From Paulownia fortunei (lineage: Eukaryota > Streptophyta > Magnoliopsida > Lamiales > Paulowniaceae): a stretch of 64,000 nt of DNA. This document shows, piece by piece, positions 44,881 to 57,399 of this stretch. The translations under genes and the position numbers were made by a program. The stretch's first letter is position 1; each line of letters starts with the position of its first letter. The stretch lies in the NCBI GenBank assembly GCA_019321725.1, contig CM033108.1, positions 8,512,060-8,576,059 of the forward strand, in the 5' to 3' direction. The notes below the pieces were generated by a model. It was not told the origin of the DNA and did no database searches. It saw nothing but the letters and a program-made list of their open reading frames with translations.

Positions 44881-46612
44881 TTGAGGTGGCAATTATATAT
44901 AGTAACATATATATGCACATATATATGGAAATTTTAGTTGACAACAAATGCTTCTTCATAGTAACATACTCTTATTATTTATAAATAAAATATAACTGTA
45001 GAATTTTTTTAAAAGTTACTGACTGTTCTTTTTTTTTCCAAAATTATGAGTCTTATTTTTTTTTTTATATGTCATAAAATAAAATTTTATTTCCTAAAAT
45101 AATTTTTTCAACTCTTATCGAAAACTTCATATCCAATCAAATTGAGTACATAATATTGAGATAAAAGGGAGTATTGCATAAAAAATAGTAAATATGTGCT
45201 TAAAAATTAACCACACTACTATGATTTTTGAAATGGAATTTATCACTATAATATATTTAGGGCAAATAACATCTCAGCCCTTAAAGAGATTAGTTTTTTA
45301 AAGTTCCCCCAAAAGTAAGAAAAGTGCATAAGATTCCTCATTTTCATAATTTTTTTGTAGTATGCCTCTTGTAGATTTTCATAAATCCCCTTATAAAATC
45401 ATAATGTGACTGACATGTGATGTACCAGTGATCTTCATCCAAAAAGTAACACTTTACCCCTAAAATAAATTAATTATGCATCCGTCACCCCCCCTCCCCT
45501 ACCCCAACCAAAGAAGAAAAAAAACCCTTATTTTAGGCCAAAAAATCACCAAAACCTCACATGTGACTGTGGATGATTTTCTTAAATGTTATAGCATTTT
45601 TTCGCCTCGTTCTTGCCCATGCACCTATTTAACAAAAAATAATGGAGTCTAATTCACATCACCCTGTAAAAAAAGAAAGGAGGGAGAATTTTGATTTTCA
45701 TGCTTTCTAGTATTAGCAATTCACTGTTATGAAAGAGTAGTAGTAGTGAAAAAGACATCTTAAACTGATAAAAATTTGGTGAAGATATAGCCATGTGACA
45801 AAACTAAAAGCAAGATTTTTTCAATTATAGTCAGTAATTGATCAAAAAGTTTTTAAATTCAAGAAAAAATATAATCCAGTGGATGTTCATACTTTTGTCT
45901 GTGATAACCTTCTGCTATTGATAGATCATTCCAAAACCTTTTATTAATTATAATAAGATATTTTTGAATTTTATTATATAAAGCATCTAGCAACTAATAA
46001 CCTTGTGTATAGTTGTCTTCAAATTAACATGTGCAATATTCAAAATGCATTGGCAATATTATGTGAAATTGCAAAAAATCTTCATCTCTTACCATATTCT
46101 TGAGCTCACCTACGAAAAGAATGTAGTTTGTTTCACAAACTTTTCAAATCATTTTCTTCCGGGTTAGGGCTTTGATAATTTATAGTTAATTAAATAAAAA
46201 TTGGCGAATTATGGTTAGTTAATCTATAATACAAACATCTATGTTTGAGTTTTTTATTTGGGGAAAAGGAAAAATTAAATTTGAAGATACATTATGTGAA
46301 TATCATGCATATGTTTGGGTGAAATGTTAAGTAAATCATATAAGGTTACGTGTAAGGATGTTTTTGGTTTAAAATAGGTTTCAGAGAAGCATAATTCATT
46401 GGTTTTCGGGGGATAAACTGGTATTTTTCGAGTTGAAGGCGACTTTTCCATCACATGGTCACATGACGAATATTTGGGGTCTTTTGGCTCACTAGGGGCA
46501 TTGTACAACAAAAAAAAATGAATGGTTATGTGCCTTTTTTTTTTTCAAATTCTTGGGAGGAACTTGTAAACACATTTTTCTTCTTCTTTTTTTTTTTGGG
46601 TGGGGGGTGGGG
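44881..46612. other. AT-rich DNA up to the Tekay element
   Basis: No gene. A C-rich run (45485-45510) lies in a repeat-like stretch (45254-45490). Just before the next LTR, a poly-T run is followed by GGGTGGGGGGTGGGG (46598-46612). Confidence 0.5.
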
Positions 46613-49493
46613 TGTAATGCCGAAGCCTCATACTACTCATTTAACCAATATGATTCATACACTACATGCTACTTACATGCTAATTTGCATTAATATCTAC
46701 ATTGCATCTTAAATAATATTTTTAATCGTTAGATCTCTAATGCTATCACTTGATATTAGTAGTTGAGATCATATAATCTAATTAAGTAATTCTATAATTA
46801 GATAAGAAAAAGAATAGATTAGTCAATATATTGGATATTCATAGATTATATGTTATAATTTTGAAAGTGTTAAAGATGTTACTAGTAAGTTTATATGATT
46901 CAATTCAATTAGATCGAGGTGTTTTAAAAGTATACATTTATGAGTTAACATACTTGTGATATTTGATATGATATAATGCGATTTAAGTATCATATTACAA
47001 GGTCCATATGTTCATATGATTTTAGAAATGCAAACTAGACAATCAGTTAAGAATCAGATGTCAATCGATTTAGAGACCGAATGAACGGTTAAGAAATTAG
47101 GGCATAAATTTATTATCCGATCATACGATAACTAAAATAGGTTGTAAATAGATAAATAAATATTGAGAAACACTAGATTAGAGATGTATAAAGTATGAAT
47201 AATATCAACTTTGAACCACCTCAAGTTTTGCTAACTCAAGCTAACACCTCAACCTTTCTTCATTTATATCCTTGAACCACGATCAAAAATTATTTTCTGA
47301 GCTATTTCACCCCCCAAACCTCCATATCAAATTTTATAAGTTTCTCTCAAGTGATTTCAAATAAAGAAAAAAGTGAAGGAAGCAAAGGGAAGTAAGGAAG
47401 AGCAAGTACAAGCTTAAATTTGTACATATGTGAGCTTGACTCATACTTTTGATTTAAGTTCTTGAATTGTTTGTGGGTTTATGATTTTTAAAGCTTCTAC
47501 TATTATTTATAATCATGTTAGGATGTTATTTATGGTCTTATAATTCACAAAAAAAGGATTTTTAGTTATAAAATCGCAATAAAATTCACTAGGGACAGAA
47601 ACTGTATACTTGTTGTTTTTTATTTTTAAAGCTTTATATATGTATAATAACTTGATTAAAAACTATATATTTCATCATATATGTGTTTATATATAATTTT
47701 AGGTGATGTATGTAATTTTGGATGGGTTATAAATTGAAATGTGGTTTGATATTTAAGGAGACACTCAAAACTGTTATGATAAAACTTACAGTTTTTGTGT
47801 TGTGATAAGTAGGCTGGTTTTGCTGAGGTAAATCAGTAATTTTAGACAATTATAAAATATTATTACATTGATCTACATGTTAGTTAAGCGTGGTTAAAAT
47901 TTGGGAGTGATTGCATATGCTTAGGGATGTCAAAATTATCATGTAACTAAATTGAATAGTAAGAAAATATGAAAATATGAATCTGTCCCTTTTGATAACT
48001 TAGCATATTTCAACCTAGACATATTGCTATTGAGTGTTAATAATTAGGTACATGCTATTAGAGTTATAATACTTCAATTATATGATGTTTACATGTATCT
48101 AAGATAAGAAATTAAGGTATTTGAGGGACTATATTGGGCTCTAGTTTGTAAAAGTTTGATTATTACCTAGATAGTTTGATGTTTAAGGTCTTAGTATGAT
48201 ATTTAATACTTTCAACTTGCAAATTGGGAATGGTGCTTGATATTGGATAATATTACAGGTTATTTTACGTCTAAGATTGGAGGGACACAATAAACAAATA
48301 TAGATTAAACCATCAACCAAGAGAAAGGTAAATAAAGATCCATTTGCAACTACAATGTATGAACATAGTACGTCTTGAAGCATTTATACCTGTTGTGTTG
48401 ATGATATTTAAATTGATTGGATGACAAGTATATTATATAGTTTAAGAGTTTTATGAGAGCAAGAGAACTTGCATTTCATATTGAATATACAATTCATGAG
48501 CATTTACATGTATATACACGGCATATGGGTATAGTTGAGGTTCTTGCATGCATGATATGATTTGAGAAATGATTTTCAAAAAGAAAATATTTTAGTTAGC
48601 CATTATGAGTATACCAAGGCATACGAGGTGTGCTTATGTAATATTTTGGAGCACCACAAGTGTTACTTCTTGGAGGATTATAGGAGTTGATAGGGGGTGT
48701 GCCTCTAGTGGTCATGAAAGGGTGGACCACTTGACTGTGCCCTTCTTGACTTTGTCTTTGGGAAGACTTCTGGAGGATCACAGGGAAAGATAGAGGGTGG
48801 ATCTCTAGTGCTCCCAAGAGATAACTCTTGGTCTGAGTCAGTTTATTTATGGCTATTTGATTATTGATATTGTGCAAAGCTCTATCCAGTGCATAGTAGA
48901 TGGGCCAAGGGCCCAATAAAATGAAGTGATTTTTAATGAAAACTCTTTGATTTATAAGTACTCAATTTTGACACATTTATAGCATCATATCTTAAACATG
49001 AGTTGCATGAGATTTTATATCATACTCTTGCTATGCAATATTTTTACTTATTAAGCGCTAGCTTATGTAATTCATTCATTGTAGGTGAGCATGGTGAGAC
49101 TTGAGACCTTTCATTTACTGGGCTGGTAGTGGAGCTCCTACAGTCTTTCAAAGATCAATGTACTTGGATGACGACCTGTTGGGCTATTTTGTGGGCTGCG
49201 CTTTTGATTTTACAGTTTATTGTATTATATTAGTGATTTTATCTTGTATATCACTTTCAAAAAAACTCCTTTATGACAGAGAGTTTGAGTTTGTGATGAT
49301 TTTGATAGACCTTGTTAATGTTTTAATAACTAGCTATGTATATATAGTGTTGCACGATATGAAAACACTTTACTTTTATCAATATTTTGTTAAACTAACT
49401 TGGGAAAAAAAGTTATACACATGCATACGTGCACAAGTTATGTTGCATAGGTTGTTTATATATATGTATACATATTGTTGGGAGATTGTGACA
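46613..49493 (+). repeat. 5' LTR of the Tekay element
   Basis: The LTR runs from TGTAATGCCGAAGCC to GATTGTGACA, 2881 bp, and is directly followed by the primer site. The first 875 bases align with 54149-55022. The remaining 2.0 kb has no counterpart there. Internally, GGAGGATTATAGG (48673 on) and GGAGGATCACAGG (48772 on) head two related segments. Open frames within it show no domains. Confidence 0.8.
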
Positions 49494-49497
49494 GGAG

Positions 49498-49511
49498 TGG
49501 TATTAGAGCCT
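49498..49511 (+). other. Primer-binding site, tRNA-iMet type
   Basis: TGGTATTAGAGCCT differs by one C-to-T change from TGGTATCAGAGCC. It lies four bases after the LTR end. Confidence 0.85.
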
Positions 49512-49653
49512 AGGTTTTGATTTTTAAACTATCCATGTACATGATAGAACTTGTGGAACATAGCCATGCTAGTAATTTTTATTTTATGTTATAATGCATT
49601 ATATATTTTATGAATAATATTGGTCATTTGTTATAAAAAATAGTATTGTAGTC

Positions 49654-50760
49654 ATGGTGAGAACAAAGGGTAAAAGTAGTAGTGGAACCAGAATCCCAGG
49701 AGAGCAGACACCTATTCTGAATAATGATCGTGATGTTATCATTAATTGACTTACAGACCTTGTTGAACGATAATTAGAATAAATTCAATAACTTATCCAG
49801 CAGAGAGATATAGGTGGACAACTAAAGGCTGAAATGGTTCAACCACAACTCGAGTAGAACAGGTGGAGATAATTGGGAAAAGATTCAGAAAACTGAACCC
49901 ACCGGTGTTTGAGGATTCATTAGATCCTACAACTGCAGAACATTGGTTGAGAATTCTTGAAAACATGTTTTAGTATAGTAAAGTTTCAAAAGAAGAGAAA
50001 GTGATGTGTGTATTCTTTATGTTTTGAGGCAGTGCTAGACATTGGTAGGATACAATGAGTATAAAAAATATCACTGTCATGACTTGAGATAGATTCAAAG
50101 AGTTATTTCGAAATAAATACTTCATAGCTCCAGTTCATGTAATGAAAATGAATGAATTTATACAACTATGTAGGGAAATATGACTGTTGGAGAATACATT
50201 CGTAAGTTTGAACAGTTATCTAGATTTGCCACATATATGGTCAATACTAATGCATTGAAAGTTGAAAAATTTCTTGAAAGCTTGAGACCAAAACTATATA
50301 GAGATGTGAATATGGCAGGAATCCAATGAGTGATATACTCACAAATTATCGAGAGAGCTTTAGTGGCAGAACAAGCTTAACTTAGAATTTCGTATGCTTA
50401 GGAGATTTAACACCAATTTAAGCAAGGACAGGGGCAACGATGGGTTGGAAATGAAAAGAAGAGATCATTTCAAATGCAGAATCAAAAATCTGAATTTCAA
50501 CCAAGACAAGGGCAACAACAATGGGATCAGAGTAAGCGTACAAAGATTGATCAAGGTAAAGCACCGATGTCGCAACTTGCTTGTCCTAAATATGATGGCC
50601 AGCACAGTGCAATCTACCCGACAGAGACCAAAACCTACTTTATGTGTGGGAAGGTTAGACATATTGCCAAAGTATGTCCAGATAATCCACATCCAACAGG
50701 ACAAAAAAAAGTGTCAGCTAGAGTCTTTACCATCACCAGATCAGATGCTGAGGTGAACTG
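49654..50760 (+). pseudogene. gag: gag of the Tekay element, broken
   Basis: The reading starts MVRTKGKSSSGTRIPGEQTP. It then shows KLNPPVFEDSLDPTTAEHWL, TVGEYIRKFEQLSRFATYM and VEKFLESLRPKLYRDV, the retrotransposon-gag domain. A Q/K-rich linker follows and leads to a zinc knuckle at 50635-50680, TYFMCGKVRHIAKVC, in which the first Cys is Tyr. The knuckle frame is open at 50474-50761 and ends just before protease. Stops at 49747, 49771, 49972 and others, plus shifts near 49855 and 50170, make it non-functional. Confidence 0.85.
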
Positions 50761-50764
50761 ATTA

Positions 50765-51178
50765 GTGGTAACAGGTAAATTCTCTATCTTTGGTACTCCA
50801 GCATTTGTATTGTTTGATTCTGGAGCTACATACTCATTTATATCCACTGAGTATGTAAAAAGGCTGAGTAGAGTACCTAATACTGTTGAGGTCAGTTACA
50901 ATATGATAATTTCTCTTGGAGATTCAAAACAAACTAACCATGTTTTAAGAGATTGTGCTATTCCCATTGAAAATAGAGAACTATATGTTGATTTAATTGT
51001 ATTGGCCATGAATGACTATGATATGATTTTGGGCATGGATTGGTTGTCAAAGTATTGTGCTACTATAGATTGTCAAAGAAAGATAGTGATTTTTCAACCC
51101 CTTGGAGAGGAACCATTCACCTTTATTGGAATCACAAAAAGCTTTAAATTTCCAATTATATCAGCATTGAAAGTATAA
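50765..51178 (+). pseudogene. pro: Protease domain of the Tekay element
   Basis: This is the best preserved domain. FGTPAFVLFDSGATYSFIS holds the active-site D-S-G-A-T, and AMNDYDMILGMDWLSKYCAT contains the conserved ILGMDWL motif. The frame is open for 138 codons but is cut off from gag by a TGA at 50759 and from RT by a TAA at 51176. Retropepsins work as dimers; the isolated domain is probably just a chance survivor. Confidence 0.88.
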
Positions 51179-52250
51179 AAATTATTGGATAGTAGTTGTG
51201 AAGGATATTTGATGAGTGTTATGAGCATTGAAGAACAACACTATCCGATCCTTAGTGAAGTGCTAATTGATCGGGATTATCCAGAAGTATTTTCTGATGA
51301 TCTTCTTGGATTACCACTAGACCGTGAGATAGAGTTTGTCATTGAACTAAATCCAGGAACACGTTTAATATCTAAAGTTCCATACTGAATGGTACCAACT
51401 GAGTTGAAAGAATTGAAGATACAAATATAGGAATTATTGAATAAAGGTTTTATCAGACCCAGCACTGATTCTATTTATACGTAAGAAGGATGGTACAATG
51501 CGACTGTGTATAGACTATCGAGAATACATATCCTCTGCCTAAAATACGTATCATTTGCCTAGAATAGAAAATTTATTTGATCAGCTCTAAGGTGCATCTA
51601 TATTTTTAAAAATTGATCTACGATCTGGTTACCATCAACTGATAATAAAAGAGGATAATGTTGCGAAGACAACATTTAGCATGAGATATGGACATTATAA
51701 ATTTTTGGTGTTGTCATTTGGGTTGACAAATGCTCCATCAGCTTTTATGGATTTGATGAATTCGAGTATTTAAAAATTTTCTTGATAGATTTGTTATTGT
51801 ATTTATTGATGATATCTTGATTTACTCTAGTACAAAAGAAGAGCATGATGAACATCTAAGAATGGTTTTAGAGATTTTGAAAGAGAAACATTGTATGCTA
51901 AATTTAAGAAATGTAACTTTTGGATTAATCGAGTGGTATTTCTGGGACATGTAATATCAGGAGCAGGAATATCTATAGATCCAAGTAAAGTAAAAGCTAT
52001 TAATAGCTGGTCACAACCTACTAATCCTTAAGAAGTATGAAGTTTTCTGAATTTAGTTGGATATTATCGTAGATTTGTGGAGGGATTTTTCAAGATAGCC
52101 TCTCCTTTGACACAATTAACGAGAAAATATGTGACATTTAGATAGACAGATGCTTGTGAGAAAAGTTTTCAAGAATTGAAGAAGATTTTAACTTCAGCCC
52201 CTATTCTTTCTATTCCATCAGGTATTGGAGGCTTTGTGGTTTATAGTGAT
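51179..52250 (+). pseudogene. pol: Reverse transcriptase of the Tekay element, broken
   Basis: It starts with YPEVFSDDLLGLPLDREIEF and NPGTRLISKVPY. After a TGA at 51386, ELKELKIQ and LLNKGFIRPS follow. About ten residues appear lost at 51475. [49 protein letters not shown] and FVIVFIDDILIYS follow, with the catalytic Asp pair intact. The distal part (51900-52250) is in mixed frames and includes GYYRRFVE-like sequence. Confidence 0.85.
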
Positions 52251-52575
52251 GCTTCGAAAAATAGGTTGGATGTGTATTGATACAAAATGGTAAAGTAGTT
52301 GCATATGCATCCAGACAACTTAAAGAGTACGAAGATAATTATCCAACACATGATTTAGAGCTTGCTGTAGTGGTGGTTGCACTTAAGTTATGGAGACATT
52401 ATTTGTATGGTGAACAATGTGAGATATATATTGATCACAAAAGCTTAAAATATTTCTTCACCCAAAAAGAATTAAATATGTAACAACGAAGATGGTTGGA
52501 GTTGGTGAAAAATTATGATTGTGTTATCAACTATCATCCTGGTAAAGTTAAATGTTGTGAATGATGCATTGAGTA
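52251..52575 (+). pseudogene. RNase H domain of the Tekay element
   Basis: [40 protein letters not shown] and [17 protein letters not shown] are the standard core of Ty3 RNase H, including the Glu and the D-H motif. The first catalytic Asp region ([10 protein letters not shown], near 52240) is separated by a frameshift. A TAA follows at 52481, then RRWLELVKNYDC. Confidence 0.85.
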
Positions 52576-52763
52576 AGAAATCAACACAAAATACCACAAT
52601 TTTAGCTTTGACTTAGAAACCAGAATTAATGGAGCTATAGAAAATGGATATAAAGATTGTACAACATGGATCAATGGAGGCCAAATTTGCAGCTTTAACA
52701 CTTCAACCAACCCTAATTGATAAAATTTAATAGGGACAACAAGTTGATGAATATGTTACTAAA

Positions 52764-53600
52764 ATGATGAAGGATATTACTTCTGGAAAGTTTTTTGATT
52801 TTCATATTTTAGAGAATGGTATCTTGCGATTCCAAAAAAGACTATATGTGCTTAATGTAGACAACATTCGGGAAGATATTTTGGCAAATGCATATTTAAC
52901 ACCATATTCAGTGCATCCAGGAACTGCTAAAATATATAGAGATTTGATAACGCATTATTTGTGCCCAGAAATGAAAAGAGATGTTGATCAATTTGTAGAC
53001 CAATGTTTAACATGCCAACAAATAAAGGCAGAACATCAAAGACCAGCAGGAACCTTGCAACCTTTATTTATTCTAGAATGGAAATGGGAAAGAATTACTA
53101 TGGATTTTATGTCAGGATTACCTAAAACAGTTAAAGGTCACGATGCTATTTGGGTTATCATTGACAAGCTAACTAAATTTGCTCACTTTTTTCAATTTGT
53201 TTTATATATTCCATAGACCGTTATGTACACATATATATATACAGGAAGTGGCTAGACTTCATAGAGATTCAAGGTTTTTGTCTATATTCTGGAAAAGTTT
53301 ACACAAGATATTGGGAACACAATTATCTTTCAATACTGTATATAATCTCAGACTGATGGACAATCAGAGCGAACAATACAAACATTGGAAGATATGCTTA
53401 GAGCTTGTGTATTAGATTTTCATGGTGAATGGAGCAAATTTTTACCTTTACTAAAATTCTTTTATAATAACAACTATTAGTCCACTATTGGAATGGCCCC
53501 CTATGAAGCATTATATGATAGAAAATGTAGATCTCTAGTTCATTGGGATGAGGTTGGTGAAAAGAAGCTTTGGGCCCAAATATGATTCGAAAAATGACAG
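52764..53600 (+). pseudogene. Integrase of the Tekay element, broken
   Basis: The zinc-binding part is intact in form: HPGTAKIYRDLITHYLCPEM, then VDQCLTCQQIKAEH. The catalytic core begins WERITMDFMSGLPKTVKGHD and AIWVIIDKLTKFAHF, with the first catalytic Asp. After a stop at 53214 the frames shift, and [18 protein letters not shown] (53345-53400) and FYNNNY precede MAPYEALYDRKCRS. Confidence 0.85.
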
Positions 53601-53639
53601 AAACTGTGACACAAATTCTTCAATGAATGCAGACTGCCA

Positions 53640-54110
53640 AAAGACGATAAAAAATTTATGCAAATCAAAAAAGAAGAATATTAGAATTTACTGTTGGAGA
53701 TAAAATATTTCTAAAGGTATCTATAATGAAGGGGATTATGCAGTTTGGAAAGAAATGAATGCTCAGTCCTAGATATATTGGTCTATTTATTATTGAACGA
53801 ATTGGGGATGTTGCTTGTAAACTCGACCTACCTGGATCAATGTTTCAAGTGCACAATATATTTAATGTATCCATGTTGAGGAAATATATTGCAAATCCAT
53901 CTCATATTCTAAAGAATAAACCTATAGAGCTGAAAGTAGATTTAAGTTATGAAGAAAGACCTGTAGAGATTCTTCCACGAGAAGTAAAACAACTCAAAAA
54001 TAAAAATATCCCATTGATTAAAGTATTATGGAGAAATCAGTCAACAGAAAAAGCTACATGAGAAAGGGAAGATGATATGAAAGTTAAGTATCTAGAACTC
54101 TTTCGATAAG
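53640..54110 (+). pseudogene. Integrase tail and chromodomain-like end of the Tekay element
   Basis: RRILEFTVGDKIFLKVS opens the region. After a frame change, LSPRYIGLFIIERIGDVACK, LPGSMFQVHNIFNVSMLRKY and EERPVEILPREVKQLKNKNI follow. It ends PLIKVLWRNQSTEKATWERE, the remnant of the chromodomain-type module that directs chromoviruses to heterochromatin. A stop at 54059 falls inside this motif. Confidence 0.82.
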
Positions 54111-54133
54111 TAAATTTTAAGGATGAAATTTTA

Positions 54134-54148
54134 ATAAAGAGGGAAAGA
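54134..54148 (+). other. Polypurine tract of the Tekay element
   Basis: ATAAAGAGGGAAAGA lies directly before TGTAAAACCC, the LTR start. Confidence 0.75.
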
Positions 54149-55022
54149 TGTAAAACCCAAGTTTCACACTACTCACTTAGCCAATATGATTCATGCACTA
54201 TATGCTAATTATATGCTAATTTGCATTAACATCTACATGGTATCTTATATAGCATTCTTAATCGTTAGACCTCTAATGCTATCACTAGATATTAGTGGTT
54301 GAGATCCTATAACCTAATTAAGTAATTCTATATTTAGATAAGAAAAAGAATGGATTGGTTAATATATTGGATATTCATAGGTTATATGCTATATTTTGGA
54401 ACCGTTAAAAGTGTTACTAGTAAGCTTATATGATTCAATTCAATTAGATCGATGTGTTTTAAAAGTATAAATCCATGAATTAACATACTTGGGATATTGG
54501 ATATGATATAATATGATTTAAGTGTCATATTACAAGGTCCATATGTGCATATGATTTTAGAAATGCAAATTAGACAATCATTTAAGAATAGAATGTCAAT
54601 TGGTTTAGAGATCGAATGAACGGTTCAGAAATTAGGGCAAAATTTTATTATCCGATCGTACGAAAATTAAAATATGTTGTAAATAGATAAATAAATATTG
54701 AGAAATACTAGATTAGAGTTGTATAAGGTGTGAATAATATCAGATTTGAACCACCACTTGACACCTCAAGCTTTGCTAACTCAAGCTACCACCTCAACCT
54801 TTCTTTATTTCTATCCTTGAACCATAACCAAAAATCATTTTCTGATCTATTTCACCTCCCAAACCTCCATATCAAATTTTAGAATTTGCTCTCAAGTGAT
54901 TCCAAGTAAAGAAAAAAGTGAAGAAAATAAAGAGAAGTAAGGAGGAGCAAGTAAAAACTTAAATTTGTGCATAGGTGAGCTTAACTCATGCTTTTAATTT
55001 AAGTTATTGAATTGTTTGAGGG
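54149..55022 (+). repeat. Truncated 3' LTR of the Tekay element
   Basis: It aligns with 46613-47487. Similarity stops at GAATTGTTTG followed by GGGTTT. The last 2.0 kb, including the LTR end, is missing and is replaced by unrelated sequence before the next element at 55260. Confidence 0.85.
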
Positions 55023-55259
55023 TTTCATTCCACCAACAAACATTATAATTTTTTTTATCCCAATATTCTTTTCATTTTTAGCAGGGGGATATATCATGGT
55101 ACCTACTTGGAGACTACTTAAATGGACTTTTGAGCTATTGGATGTGTAAAATATTGACATGATTATGTATAATCTAATAGTTTATAAATTTACTTGGATA
55201 GTACCTAACTGTATAGTATCTCATGAACTTGGTATGTGTCTAGATTGATGTAAGGTTAG

Positions 55260-55592
55260 TGATGTGGTTTGGATTCAAATCCTCAAATGCCAGCTCCCTG
55301 TGAGCTTTCAACTCATAGATGGATTTTAACTTGCGACACACAAAAGTTATTAGGGCACTGGGGTTATCCGACGAAAACCCTCCAATGCTCAAGTCAGAAC
55401 TAGACGAAAACCCTCACTAGCCATTGTGTATTTTTGGCCTCTTGGGCTTTTACATCTTACTGAGCTAAGATTTACTATTTTTGAGTTTAATTAATATATG
55501 TCTCTTTTACGAATGTGCTTAATGGGGCCTCTTAAGCCTACAGACTTGATCATATTGAGTTGGACCTCTTATTATTGTTATTGGATACATCA
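55260..55592 (-). repeat. 3' LTR of the Tat/Ogre-like element
   Basis: On the minus strand it starts TGATGTATCCAATAAC and ends CCAAACCACATCA. Compared with the 5' LTR it lacks about 100 internal bases (equivalent to about 59070-59170). Confidence 0.8.
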
Positions 55593-55611
55593 TACAACCC
55601 CTACTCTTGGG
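55593..55611 (-). other. Polypurine tract of the Tat/Ogre-like element
   Basis: Minus-strand AAGAGTAGGGGTTGTA leads straight into the TGATG LTR start. The same boundary layout is seen at 2055-2071. Confidence 0.55.
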
Positions 55612-56829
55612 TAAATTTCATGGTAGGAGGGTTAGGTGGGAGTAAATTATCCACTGGTTGGACTTAGCTTGCAACTATAAGTATAAAAGTTTTATTGGAA
55701 TAAATTATGTTAGGATTTCTAGCCTAATTTGACACAAAAGTCAATATACTACTTTTTCAAGTGAAAATGGCCTTCTGAGCAAAACACCGTATTTCGCGTG
55801 GAGCCCATCATGATTTTGGATAAATTCCATCATTTAGAGGGTTAAAATGATAGTTTTTAATTTTATCGATTAAAAATATACCCATTTTATATTTTTTTTA
55901 AGTTTCTCCAATTTTTCTCTAGGGACTTAATTGAAATTTCTCTATTTTTTGAAATTGGGGTCTCGAATTGTTAGGAAAGATTGTAGAGATAGTGGTGACG
56001 GCTCTGAGCTGGCGAAAGTCACACCAAGCTGGCAGAAGTTGGCAATGGGGCTGCCTAGGTCAAGTGGGTCTTCTCATTGCCGCCGCCATGGTTCTGTTTC
56101 AGGTTGAGCTCGACCTGAAATTGGGTTTCTCCACCATTGCCATAGGTGATGGCGGTTTAGGTTCCAAGTCAAGCTTTTAAGCTTAACCTGGTCATCTTCT
56201 TCAACTGTCACCCATGGTGATAATGGTTTTATTCTAAGTCAAGCCTTTGAGCTCAACTTGGTCTTGGTTGATTGTTTACTAGGTCGAGCCTTGGGTTTGT
56301 TCACTCTTAGCTCGACCTAGTTGAAGCTTTTTTCTCTTTTTTTGGGTTGTGGGGCACAAGTACATAAAGTGCACAAACACATGAAAGTGCTCTATAAAGT
56401 ATTGTGATTGCCCCTTGTTAAATTGTCATCAAAGATTTGATCAAAATTATAAAAAATTTTGATTCGTGAATTGTATTTAGGTGAGATCTTGCTTTATAGT
56501 TTAATTTCGATTTGATTAAGTACTTGGTCAAAGGAGCTCTTGCTCCTTCCCTACTGCACTAAGTGTCTTGGTTAACGGAGCTTCACCTCTAGTGCACTAA
56601 GTTCCAGGGTGAGGATGCTTTGCCTTTACCTTATTTATCCTCGTGTACAAAATGAAGGTTTCTGAAGGCGCATTTATCAAGATGGAGCCCCCTAGGGTAC
56701 TGTTGTTTAAAAAGTTGATTACATCTAGTTAAGACTTAGCATTAGCATTTGTAATTGTATTTTCATGTGGTGAGTTATTAATTAACTTTTGTATTTCTCT
56801 TCTCATTGAGGATCATTAATTTACCATGA
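55612..56829 (-). other. Noncoding 3' part of the Tat/Ogre-like element
   Basis: No domain is recognised. The plus strand at 55980-56330 has repeated GAGCTCGACCTG/GTCGAGCC words and a GC-richer composition, with an open frame at 55968-56180 that looks like chance. Similar words occur at 1-200. Confidence 0.5.
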
Positions 56830-57130
56830 GTTATGTTAGACAACTTCTTACAAGTAGATGTATTGAGTGATCACCATGAGTTGATCTAGGCATCTTTTGA
56901 TAAGTTGCCATGACCTCTTTAGACTTCTTACAGGCAAGTACTTTAACAATTTTTCCTGAGTCTGTAGACTTCTTATAGGTAAGTATTTTGATGCCTTACC
57001 TCGAGTCATTCTAGACTTCTTATAAGTAAGCATAACAACGTTTTACCATGAGTCTTTTAAACTTCTTACAGACAAACACATAGGCATGCCACCATAAGTC
57101 TTTTAAACGACTTCTTATAGGTAAGTGTTT
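56830..57130 (-). repeat. Degenerate minisatellite, about 55-60-bp unit, about 5 copies
   Basis: The core is AGACTTCTTACAGGCAAGTA or close variants, with CCATGAGTC or CTGAGTC between cores. Copies start near 56845, 56925, 56965, 57010, 57055 and 57110 with uneven spacing. The position, between gag and the polypurine tract, mirrors the array at 985-1975. Confidence 0.75.
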
Positions 57131-57399
57131 GTGATCCCCAAAGTAAAGAAATAACAAATTTAAGCAGAGTGCAGTGAATCAATTTCAAAAAGTTTATATC
57201 AAAAAGGTCAATAATACTATCTCAAAGATAACTAATGTTGGGGAAAAAGATAAATGCTTAAGCAAAAACTCAAGTAAACGATCTCAGCAAACACTTAGCT
57301 TCTACACCACCTTAGCAACACTTTTGTGGTGCATCGATGCTCGTGCCATTCGTCATAATATTCCACTGCCTTGAGGAGTGCCCCCTTAGCATTGTGCGG

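Larger units (their letters stand above)
46613..55022 (+). mobile_element. Tekay-type chromovirus (Ty3), decayed, 3' LTR truncated
   Basis: In order it has a 2.9-kb 5' LTR, a tRNA-iMet-type primer site, gag with zinc knuckle, protease, RT, RNase H, integrase, a chromodomain-like C terminus, a purine tract and the first 874 bases of the 3' LTR. The long LTR, the RT-RH-INT order and the C-terminal VLWRNQSTEKATWE-type motif fit the Tekay (Del) chromovirus lineage. All domains have stops or frameshifts. The 3' LTR ends abruptly, so no target duplication can be checked. Confidence 0.88.

Noticed and set aside
44134..45490. Possible captured-gene transposon enclosing the G-rich block, with repeat-like ends at 44134-44330 and 45254-45490
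   Set aside because: The two ends did not align as inverted or direct repeats by eye, so I could not support an element boundary.
55968..56180. 70-codon frame with a hydrophobic middle
   Set aside because: It lies in the noncoding 3' part of a minus-strand element and has no homology I can recognise.
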